Shown here: positions 52,101-61,775 of the stretch, one piece after another | Numbering within the stretch: the stretch's first letter is position 1 | How the letters are laid out: every line of letters begins with the position of its first letter | Program-made: the position numbers and the translations under genes | Notes under the pieces: generated by a model | Database searches by the model: none | What the model was told of the DNA's origin: nothing | Seen by the model: the letters and a program-made list of their open reading frames with translations, nothing else | From: Onchocerca volvulus | Taxonomy: Eukaryota > Nematoda > Chromadorea > Rhabditida > Onchocercidae | NCBI GenBank assembly: GCA_000499405.2 | Contig: HG738140.1 | Span: forward strand, 15,887,097 to 15,951,096 | Reading direction: 5' to 3' | DNA: 64,000 nt

Positions 52101-54483
52101 TTTTTTGCCGCAATAACTGAAGAAATTTCACGAATTATTTACTTTTTAAAATTTATTATAATTTCGAATACGCTTTTTGTCTATGGAAATTCCAAATGTC
52201 ATTCAAAAATTGATAAATTAACTTCATCTTGCTGCTGCTTCAAACGAGCTGCCTCACGTTCCTGATGCATGAGGTCAAGTTGTCGTTGTTGTTGTTCTAA
52301 TAGACGTTGCTGTTCCAATTGCCTTTGTTGCTAAAAAAAATAAAAGGTCTGGAATGAAAAAAATTAAACTTTTAGAAAAAATTCAAATTTTGAGAAGATA
52401 AAAATAAAGATGAAGAAGAAATTGAATCCTGATGTATTTACTAAAAAATGACACACTTCTGCTTAGCTGTAGAATGAAGAACGCGATTAAATTCTACTAT
52501 CATAAATCAATTCAACACTATTCATAACGTTTAATGAATAACACAGTATTATTAATGATATTAGAAATATAAAAAATGAGAATTGAGAAAGAAATCTGAG
52601 TAAAAACGAAACAATTTAGTATTAGCATCAATATATTAAATAATGTTAGTATTTAAACAACTGTTACTAATATTGAAAACAAGATTATTAAATATGGACG
52701 AAATTGGTATATTAGTATAGAAATACAAACTTGCTGTTGTTGTGCTTGCTGTAATGCACGCTGATATTGTTGCTGCTGTAGCACCACTTGCTGTTGCGCG
52801 AAAGTCTGTAAAAGGAAAAAAGATATTAAGCTAAAAATTTGATATCCTATCCTATTAAAATATGCATCAATTATGGATTAAAAAGCAAACTAATTAGTTA
52901 GCCGTAGTAAATATATTACTTTAATTAGCAAATGACTAATTAAGTGATAATCTGATATTCTGAAAAGCTTAGAATCCTTTTCTTCTAATTAAACCAAATG
53001 ATTTACAATAATTTTTTATAAAATAAAAAATGATCAATGTTTGATAAGTAATGCTTAACTTGTCCTACAATCGACATTTGAACCGAGAACCTTTGAATGA
53101 ACTTAGAGAACAATAATGAATTTTTAGTTCTATTTATAAAAACCAAACATAAAAGCGTAGCAACTACCGAAGCATTTAGAATACAAATAAAATTAAAAGC
53201 TCACCTAACGTTAAAATAATGCAAAATATTAAAACTACTGATGAACTGATAAAGAAATTGGATTATCCGGGATAAACAAGCTCCTAATCATGACTGAATT
53301 AATTATTACTTTTAAGGCTTTTCTAAAAACCAATAAAATTTACTTTTTAGAAATTACCTGTGACTCATGAAGTCCTAAACTACGTTGATGATTTTGCAGT
53401 GCTTGCTGTTGTTGCTGTTGCTGTTGTTGCATAACTTGTAAAAAGTGTTGTTGCTGCTGGAATGTCTGAATATCCATCGGATGCTGTTGTAACATCTGCA
53501 ACAATGTTCCAATTAAGAAACAACTTAAAATACAGTAAATATGGTTCCAAGTAATCAGGCTTAAAATTTTCAAGAAATTTTAAGAAACAAAATATATAAT
53601 ATCCTTCCTTCTACTCGCCCTCACATTACCTTATTCGTAGAGTTGCAAAACTCAAAGTTTTATGACAATTAAACTTACAATTCCTCCTGTTTGCTGACTG
53701 CCATAAAGTGATGGCAATTGCATATATTGCTGCTGCAGAAGCATTTGTTTGTTATAAAATGTATTTTGAGGATTTGTTGATACAGCTGGCGAATTAGTAG
53801 TTCGCGAAGAATTCTGAAATTTTTGAGGTAAAATGATCTACATTTTACAACCAGTGGAAAAATAATCGACAAAATATTTATTTCATATTAATAAAATCGA
53901 TTTCGCACTCATGAAAAGTTATTGCAAGTTTCATCTTAATTTCACTTCATTGTTCGTAGTCTCCACGAAAGCTACGATGGAACAGCTCAACTTCAGACTT
54001 ATGACGAGAGTATATTTTAATCTTACAGTTTTATGTATATTTTTATTTTATAGTTTTACTGACGATGATATATAGAATACGTAATGTTTTCGCATCTCAT
54101 ACAGAGTCGCAAAGATTCTATATGTCATGCGAAAACATTAAATATCCTATATCATCGTTAGTCTTGTTAATATTTGCTTGTTGTCTAACTTCTATCTCTG
54201 TATAGAACTAAATGGATATTACTTGATGGATACCACAAAATTTTAATACGAAAAGAGACATCGGCTAGTGAAATGAATGTCAATAGCCAATATCTCTTTT
54301 CTGTACTGAAATACTTCATACTACACGCTAAGTAATTACAAAGATAGAGACTGAAAATAAAACAAGCACATTTTGAAATAAAAAGAAATTTCTGTACCGC
54401 TGAAATTCGAAATTTTCAACAGAGATCGATAGTTATCAGAAAAAAGTTTCAAAACGTACCGGAACTGAATTGATGTTGTTCAT
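34181..54483 (-). CDS. scc-2: Cohesin loader SCC2 / NIPBL (PQN-85) homologue
   Basis: Forty-eight exons join on the minus strand, about 2,211 residues: 54483-54460, 53813-53679, 53495-53358, 52805-52731, 52330-52223, 52116-51937, 51658-51484, 51004-50850, 50618-50517, 50295-50203, 50064-49813, 49480-49379, 49139-49082, 49006-48839, 48671-48567, 48272-48177, 47911-47799, 47635-47531, 47257-47138, 46910-46793, 46712-46612, 46162-46001, 45911-45783, 45338-45205, 45005-44826, 44654-44495, 44265-44190, 44038 or 44051-43962, 43725-43582, 43240-43155, 42631-42529, 40466-40365, 40154-40008, 39684-39466, 39336-39159, 38977-38763, 38670-38466, 38293-38212, 37947-37685, 37614-37438, 37071-36926, 36740-36588, 36343-36229, 36106-35946, 35808-35592, 35070-34956, 34649-34472, 34369-34181. 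Signatures shared with NIPBL include KPEWPAAEMLL, SLDYLGTV, VGLRTKAMRCL, YRDGDIRLKA, LTLSQGLI and RGNRQQRRSFL in the HEAT-repeat and Nipped-B C-terminal region. With SCC4/MAU-2 it loads cohesin on chromatin. The first ~250 residues are Q-rich, like C. elegans PQN-85. One junction (exons 27/28) is uncertain. Confidence 0.9.
36106..36133 (-). repeat. 27-bp tandem duplication of the acceptor of scc-2 exon 44
   Basis: On the minus strand TTTTTTTAG followed by ATTCCAACGATAAT (exon start 36133) is repeated as TTTTTTTAG followed by ATTCTAACGATAAT (exon start 36106). The 27-nt spacing keeps phase, so the upstream acceptor would insert nine residues, DSNDNIIFL, before DSNDNTKF. Confidence 0.8.
40515..42460 (+). 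mobile_element. Decayed Helitron/Helentron-type element in an intron of scc-2
   Basis: The 2.06-kb intron between exons 31 and 32 is higher in GC than its flanks and contains a plus-strand helicase remnant (listed separately). Diverged inverted copies of a ~100-bp block lie near both ends. The left block near 40560-40640 reads TTACATTCGAATAGGCGCATG. The right block, read on the minus strand near 42390-42290, has AAATCTCCGATAGTTCTTAC and then TTGCATTCAAATATGCATATG. Near the right edge is a GCTGGATCCAGC hairpin and CTAG before a T. Rolling-circle Helitrons end in a 3' hairpin plus CTRR, and Helentrons carry subterminal inverted repeats, so the element class is inferred from both structure and protein. 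Exact ends are approximate. Confidence 0.7.
40832..41700 (+). pseudogene. Helitron Pif1-like helicase, C-terminal remnant
   Basis: Plus-strand fragments in shifting frames match the C-terminal part of Helitron RepHel helicases. STLWRNLKMLKLTTNMRVQL then LLEIGNGKV lie near 40832-40970. DEAVNYPKKFLNSLDPPKMP then PSMLQLK lie near 41222-41310. IPMIPTDYVI-like and FAIAVNRTQGQSLKQCGLDL (helicase motif VI region) lie near 41450-41580. A terminal TKNIVY-like end lies near 41660. Several stops and frameshifts interrupt it, and no Rep nuclease or N-terminal helicase motifs (Walker A) were found. It is therefore a truncated, dead copy in opposite orientation to scc-2. Confidence 0.8.
42674..42700. repeat. 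(TA)n microsatellite
   Basis: A pure TA run in the scc-2 intron just upstream (minus strand) of exon 31. Confidence 0.85.
54059..54161. repeat. Inverted repeat in scc-2 intron 1
   Basis: Left arm 54059-54095 (CTGACGATGATATATAG ... GTAATGTTTTCGCAT) and right arm 54127-54161 (ATGCGAAAACATTAA ... CTATATCATCGTTAG) are inverted copies with few mismatches around a ~31-nt loop. It looks like a small foldback or MITE remnant. Confidence 0.75.
54247..54304. repeat. Second inverted repeat in scc-2 intron 1
   Basis: TACGAAAAGAGACATCGGCTA (54247 onward) pairs with TAGCCAATATCTCTTTTCTGTA (ending near 54304). It lies about 90 bp from the first hairpin, and the two could be parts of one larger palindromic element. 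Confidence 0.65.
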
Positions 54484-54499
54484 TTCGCTACTAATTTGA

Positions 54500-54525
54500 T
54501 GGAGGTACCAGCAATACTACCTCCA
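54500..54525 (-). promoter_or_regulatory. Small hairpin immediately 5' of the scc-2 start codon
   Basis: TGGAGGTA (54500-54507) and TACCTCCA (54518-54525) form a perfect 8-bp stem with a 10-nt loop, 16 nt upstream of the scc-2 ATG. If the mature leader includes it, it could influence start-codon use. If spliced-leader addition occurs between it and the ATG it would be removed. No clear acceptor was identified. Confidence 0.35.
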
Positions 54526-57032
54526 ACGTCAATTATGATCAGCCTAATATCAAATATTTCAACTTCTTCACTACTGAAACAACATATTATACGAATATGA
54601 AATGCTACATAATTAATTCAACTGAAGATAACTAAAGCTGAACTGATATTACAAATACTTCCAAATTTCTGAGTAAAATAAATGCAACAAAATTATAAAT
54701 CTCCAAATATATTTCCAGTGAACACCAATTCCAATAAATGATTCATATATAATTAATGTAAATCATAAATCTTTTATTCATTATTTATATTGCTTGCAAC
54801 AATATTTTATCCAATATTCAAAAAAAAAAAAAAAATTTGGCATTAACGGAATTTTAATTTTCATCTCATAATAGTGTATCTTATACAAATATTTGATTGC
54901 AGAAGTTAAAATATGTCTCAAATTCAAGAACTTTCCATAGCAATATCCAAAGTGCTACTTGATTAAATTTATCAACAACAAAGAGAAAAAAAATCAAAAA
55001 AAATTTTGTAGAAAAAATTATAAAAAACAAATATTCCTTGTGCTAAGCAAATACAAAAACGGAAGCCATATGATGCACGTCAACTTTACATCAATAATAT
55101 GAGCAGAAAAAATAATGTAGATCTGAATATGAATAACTAATTCTTACTTGACGGTGCTTTTATAAGTTATTTTTGGTAAAATATTTTGCAAAACTTCAAG
55201 CTTTACTAAAAATCTTCGATTTCCACTTCAACCTCTTTTTTTCTGCTTTTCTAACCAGTATGTATACATATACATATATATATACAAATACACATATAAT
55301 AACATCAACAATCTCAAACATCACTCACGCTAACATACACAGACAATACCGACGTAAACAACATATGCTAACCAATAGCGGTCCGTGAAAGAAACACGCG
55401 TCAAAATGCAAATTTGACAAATTTATTAATTCCTTTTACAAGTGTTTGTTTTTTTTTCTCCTTGATGAAAATGTGTTTATTGATTTGACATTGATGTGAC
55501 TAAATTACATTTGAGGGATAGAAATAAGTTTTATTTTTCCATTATTCTTTATACTTCTTTTATACTTAGTTACTTATTACATTTTTATGTGATATTAATT
55601 CACTACTTATCTTACTTTTCATATAATACTAGCTGTACGGAGCGTGGCCTGTTCAGCTAGTCTATATAAATAAGAATGTAAATGTTCATTTATTCAAAAT
55701 CTTAAATCTCCGAAAGTTCTTAATTATATTAGTTCAAAATTTAAGATTTTCGAAACTTCTTACCTATTGCTTTGAAATTTTGACACAACCATGCATTCGA
55801 ATACGCGCATGTCTTTATATTTATCTCTGATACGACCGAAAGTGACTGAAAGAGCCGTTCTTTGTCTTTTTCACTTGTTCGCTGATGGCTGTTCTTTCTT
55901 AGTTTGATTTGCAATTAATCGTCGCAATGCTTCTGCTTTGCGAGTGCAGTGACCTAAGTTTAATTTTCTGCAAGGCATAATTCGAATGAACTGAAGCAAA
56001 TCGATTTTGGACTGTTCTCGAAATTGACTTGTGACCGAACTTGGACTTGAACTCGAAACTTGAATTGTTGGACTGTTGCTAGTACTGTATCATTTCCGAA
56101 AAATTATATATGGTATTAAAAGATTATAACAGTCATAAATGTTCGTTTGTTGAAATTTTTAAATTCCCTAAAGTTTTTACCCATTGCTTCGGAATTTTGA
56201 TAGAACATTGCATTGAAATACGTGCATGCTTTTTACCCAGCGTAGTTGAGCGCGGCATGGCCAACAAATTCAATTCACTCATTAAGGCATGATCAATAAA
56301 TTTTGTCCATTCATGAAGGCATGATGCTGTGCGTGGTCAAAAAATTCAGTCCGCTCACTTAGTTTTATCTGTCACTGATGTGAAATATTAAAAAAAAGTT
56401 GACGATTATTCGAAAGGAAGGTTGTTTCAAACTTCGGAGGCTTAAGGTTGGTAACGGCGAACCTTTACATTTTTATTCATATAGATTTATTTTTTTTCTC
56501 CGCAGTAGTAGTGCTTTTTATTTCATTGATAAATTTTACTTATTGATTTATTTCTTGTACTTTATAAATTATGCTTAATGACTTATTTCCCATACTTGAC
56601 AAATCGTAATTTTCAGTCGTTTTACTTATTAATTGCTTATTATCTTATGATAATTTTCATATCATTTATTAATTGTATTTTGCATATGTTTAGTTGTTAT
56701 TTATTTGTTGCATCAAATAAAGTTAATTATCTGCAGCTTGAAATTAATCTTAACAAATTTTAAATTCATCCTGTTTATTTATTTATTTATTTTTTTGATA
56801 TTGAAAATATAATTAATTGATATCTTACTGATGTTTTTTTATGATATTATTTGTTTGCTTTGATAATGGAAACTATTTTTATCGATTATTTGTTATGATG
56901 GTTTTATCTTTAGAAAGAATTGTAAGATTATTCAGTCATCACAGTACTTACTTGGAACACTTCGACTGTGTTCTTTAGTGTATGCATTTGAATTATTCCC
57001 TATTTCAGGTAAATATTTCAAGATTGAATTTG
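54526..57032. other. Divergent intergenic region between scc-2 and dnc-1
   Basis: About 2.5 kb with no recognised exon on either strand. It holds Helentron-family repeat copies at 55630-56410 and AT-rich flanks. A TATTTCAG acceptor at 57001-57008 precedes the first recognised dnc-1 exon and could be a trans-splice site. I looked specifically for a CAP-Gly exon (GKNxG then GxxYF pattern) and saw none. Confidence 0.45.
55630..56410 (+). mobile_element. Non-autonomous relative of the scc-2 intronic Helitron-like element
   Basis: This starts near an ACTAGCTG ... CAGCTAGT inverted 8-mer (55632-55665) followed by TCTATATAAATAAG. It then carries two direct copies of the same ~110-bp block seen at the ends of the intronic element. 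One lies at about 55680-55825 (AAATCTCCGAAAGTTCTTA ... CATTCGAATACGCGCATG) and one at about 56135-56250 (AAATTCCCTAAAGTTTTTA ... CATTGAAATACGTGCATG). No helicase or other protein motif was readable. TCT at the 5' end and a terminal hairpin fit Helitron or Helentron logic, but the boundaries are uncertain. Confidence 0.55.
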
Positions 57033-60000
57033 ATGGACGAAAATAAAAATGAGATCGAATTACTTCGTATTGAAAAAAAAGATTTATTGGAAAAGCTCGA
57101 GACATTGAAGTAATTAATATATACATTATTACGTTACTAGTGATCTTTCATTCTGATTATCAAGATCAAACTTTATTTTTCATCTTTTTTTCTTTGGAAG
57201 ACGAAAGATAAGTATGTAGAGTCCTTAGTTTGAAGAATAACTTCTTGTTGCCAATCAGGACTTTATGTAATGAAAAAAAAATCCTGAAATTAGATTTTTA
57301 ATTTTTTGAAATTTTCTTTTTGATTTCTGAATCATGATTTATACCAGTAAATATATTTTTATTATTCTTGGTTTAAAATTTCACCGTTGAAATTAAATTT
57401 ACAAAATTTCTTTGATGAATTTAAATTTTAAAGACAGAAACGAAAAGATGATTACTTGAGACTTACTGGGAATGAAAGAAATATTGCTGAGTTAGAAGCA
57501 TTACGCGAAATGAAAATTAAATTGGTTGAAAGCAATTCAAGGTTGCAACGACAATTACAGGAAAAGGAAAAGGTAATGGTCTGCAGATCTGAGCAAACGG
57601 TAGCTTTATTTGATTTTTTTTTCCTCTCAATTTTCAACCCTTGCATTTATTTCCATATACTTTTTTCTCTTGACAAAAGCCAACCCGACTATTTTATTGA
57701 GTATGAAGTGATAATAATAATGTTGAAGATATATCAGAAATTTCAATTTAATAGCTTTAAATCAACCCTAAACTAATATTTGTTATATTAATTTGAATTT
57801 GATAAAGCAGATTAAGAATCAATGAAGAACGGATCCTTAGCGATTCCCAAATTTCTGAATTTTTCTTGGAAACTTCTGAAAATTTGCAAAATTTAAACTT
57901 CTTACAGAAATAAAGTTTACTTTATTTTTTTGGTATCAATTTTGTTATATTTAGGTTTGAACTTTCAAGTACAGCGATAGAAAATATCTTTTTTTCTTTT
58001 TTTTTTCTTTTTATTTTTCGAAAGTTCTCGAAAAACCGAAGGTACAAGTTTCACTTAGAAATTGATTGAACTATCAAAAATGGGTCAAGAAAAACTTGTA
58101 CGATTATCAGAACTTGAAGAAAAACTCGAAATTATAACAGTTGAGAAAGAAATGGCTGAAGAGAAGGCAGAACTTCTACAGGTTTGTTTGCTAGTGAAAT
58201 AAGAATTTGAGAATTAAAATTGATTGTTAACTGGGGTAAATACTCGAATTCTATTGCGAATTCGTGTCGAAATTGCACTTTTTCTAAAAGAAAAAAATCA
58301 CTGAAGGCCGACATTGAAATCGAGAAACAGCGTGTGCAAGAACAAGAAATAGAATTGAATTTATTGCGAAATGAAATTGAGCAAAAAGAAGATAATATTC
58401 CAGAGGTTTGCTTTCCTCATCATAAATCTTTATTCAAGCTGCATCCCTTCCATTTGGTAATGCTAAAATGAGATTCAAGCTTATTTTTCATTAACGAATT
58501 TGAATTCAGTTCAACTATAACTAGATTTTATTCTTTTCTGTATATTGTTTTTTAAAATATGATATTCTAAAATGGCTGTTTTGTTGAAGGATGACTGTAT
58601 ACTACACCTCAAACTGTTGGAATATCAAAATATGAAATTGCGAGAAGCAGTAGTAAGGTAGACTTGATCAAAACTTTAAATTCACTCGGTCAGTTGCATT
58701 AATTCAAAATTCAGATTTCTGTTATTGTCATTTGAGGATTCTGGATTCATCAATGATTAGTACAGACATGAGCTACTTTCATTTTTTCATTAAGATTTTT
58801 TCAGAGTGTATTATTATTTAGAATGCGTGATGTCATCGGCCAATTAGCGGAAGATAAACAAGAATTGGTACAAGGGAATGAAGTGCTAAAGAATGACTCG
58901 GCTACGTTAGTGAAAATTTGTGAAAATTTGAAAAACGAACTTCAGAATGCGGAGCGAACAATAGTTTTACTAAAAGAGAGGGTTAGTGGGATACAGTTTC
59001 TAAAATTTTGTGACAATTTATACCGAGTTTTAAGGCATCTTCTTTCTCATGTTAAACTAATTATATTTTGCATTTTTTTTTTTTGAAATTTTATTGTGGT
59101 GTCTCACTTATAAATTTTTGCAGTTGATTGATGTAAATGAAAGGGTAAGATGCATGCGGTTTTTTCTTTCAGTTCATTTGTAATTCTTTTCAAATTTCGT
59201 AATAAAATTCAATTTCTTATTGCTTTTTTTGCTTCAGCGCATTACTTGTAATGTTCATTTGGCCAGCTTTTGCTCCTATAATATTTCAGGAAATTGTTGT
59301 CATTGTACTTATGGATTATGTTTGCTTCAAGTTGTGATATATTGATATGTAGGAGCATGCTTGTCTGAATTTTTATAGATTGAAGCAACTACAGACAGTG
59401 AGAAAATGATTGAGATTTTGACAGAAAAAAATATGGATTTGGAAATGAAACTACGGTTAGCAAATTTGAATCAGTCTTTCTAGTTTTTCTCAAAAAACTA
59501 GCGTTTCTCGGAAAGCCTTTCTAAAGACGTATTTCGTGTAGCAATGTCTGCTATTTTTGCGTTTACTGATTCTATGTCTATTGACTTTGTGGACTTATTG
59601 AGATTTTAAATAAAAAATAAAGACTCAAAAATTTGCAGTACCTTAGAAGAAACCGTTGAAGATTATGAGGCAATCAGATCTATGGATGAGGAAATTCTTG
59701 AAACACAAAGGGAAACTGAAAGAGAACTTAAAGAAGAATTTGATTTGGCAAATTGCCGGATTGGTAATGTGAGTGTATGAGATAAATTTTTGATTTCAAG
59801 CAGTTCCCTTCGGATCTGCAAATTTTGAGAAACTTAGGCAGTGATTATATTTTTTGTTACTCACATTCTAGCTTCTGGCACAAATCAAAGTATATGGCGA
59901 ACAAGTGGATGAATATGAGAAAATGGTGATGAAATTTCGGCGGAAAATCATTGAATTGAATGAAGAAATTCAGGGAAGACAAGATGAAGTAAATTTCAAA

Positions 60001-61707
60001 AATTTTTTGAAAATTTTGCTTGTAATTCATTTCACCGTGCACATTAAACATTTCGGTTCACACACTTTATTTACATTTTAATTTGCTTAACTGTTGATTT
60101 TACTGGAAAATATATGTCAAAAAATGTGCATCTCTCATGAATCAGTACTTTTTCTTCGAGGATTACGAAACTACAAAATATCTCCTTTTATGTTTTTGCC
60201 TTGAAGAACAGATGTTTTCTACTGCCTCCTTTTTAATTCAGTTTTTCAAGGTAGTCTTAGACTTGCGAGAGATTTCGTTTATTACGTACTATATTGTGTT
60301 TCAGATCATTATCTTAAACAAACAACTGAAAGGAGAGAACGTTAGCAACACAATATCGGTGCAGAGCGCGCAACTTACTGCAGCTACTCGAACATTTGCT
60401 GAAGTAAAGTTTCTGTGTTATTTTGTAAAAGATTTTTTTGTTAAATAGCTTTTGAAAATTGGAGAAATTTTTGTCTGTTGATTCTTAAATAATTGCAGAT
60501 GGTGGATAGAGAAGTTTGTGCTCTGGAATTAAAGTATGAAATTGAATTATCGAATTATTTGAAAGCATTTCTACCTGAGAGTTTTTCAAAACCTGGAGGT
60601 CAGTTGCGATTTCGTGGTCTTTCTCAAAACTTAAGTTTTAGTTCAAGTAGTTCAAATTTTTGGTTTCTTTCAGGAGACAGTGATGCAATCCTGTTGACTA
60701 TTCGCTGCTCTCGTCTTTCGGCCAAAACGGCTATGCTGACAAAATTACTAAATCTTAAGGTATCATGAAATATCGCTTATATATGCAAGATATCGATTCA
60801 TGTAGATTTCTAACTTACTTTTTTTTCGAATTTCTATTTTTTATTTTCAACAAACTTTGAAAGTATACATTTCAATAGTGCCAATTTCCACCTGGCGGAA
60901 TGCGTCGTGAACATGTTACGAAAAGTCACAAAGCGGAACAGTGGGCACACTATGCAAAGTTTTTATTTTTGTTAAGCAATTTTAGCTGTGCTATTCGACA
61001 ATGCGAAAGGTGAACTTTTTTGAGTTTCTCCAAAAAAAAAAGTAAAGAAAAGATCTTTTTATGTTCCGATTTTAGATAACTTTGGTGCATTTAAAATTGA
61101 AATTAAACTTAGAGAACATGTTTGATTCTGTTGGTTTTTTTTTTTTCGCCATTTAAGTTTCATTTTTGCTAATACAAATTTAATATATATTCAGCATTAT
61201 TTATTGAATTGCATAATCGTGGAATTCAGATGTTTCATTTACAGTGCATATCTTGGCTAACAAATGTTATATCCAATGTTATGTCCGAGTTAAAATACAG
61301 ATAATAATGAAATGTGCTTCAGTTCAGTGCGTAGATGTACAATGGAGCGACTATCACGTTTGGCACCATTGCAAAGTGATATTGCAAAGGAGGAAAAAAT
61401 GATTGATCAGTATATTGATTTACTTAAGAATGATAATTTCGATGAAAACACTTCGACCGATGGTATTAATAAAGGAATCAATTATTTACAGGTTTATTTT
61501 CTTCTCACAATTCCTTGTTCAAAAATTCAAGTTGAAACATCGATTTAAAAACAGAAAATTCAGTTTCAGCGATTTAAAAATATAGTTCGAAATATTTTAA
61601 AATATTTGAGAAAAGTACAACTATTGCTTGAAAAATAGAACTATTTTGACTTGTTATTGTAATCATGAAAAATTCTGCTAATGCTTATTTCTGGCAGTAA
61701 CTTTTGC

Positions 61708-61775
<68 letters not shown>

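Larger units (their letters stand above)
51484..54483 (-). other. Glutamine-rich N-terminal exons of scc-2 followed by a MAU-2-binding-like motif
   Basis: Exons 2-7 encode residues 9-278. Residues about 40-200 are dominated by Gln with Leu, Arg and Glu, in CAA/CAG codons (for example QQQQQQQALQ at exon 3), and then become a charged Q/E/R helix. At residues about 264-293 (across exons 7 and 8) lies FPIPIHLAGCHTLTK, followed by LVNHLPFPS. This resembles the extreme N-terminus of vertebrate NIPBL (PITTLAGIASLTDLL, then NQLPLPS), the segment known to contact MAU2/SCC4. Six consecutive phase-0 exons precede it. Confidence 0.7.

Noticed and set aside
54526..57008. Search for a CAP-Gly exon upstream of dnc-1
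   Set aside because: No GKNxG/GxxYF pattern with flanking splice sites in any plus-strand frame; only repeats and AT-rich sequence seen.
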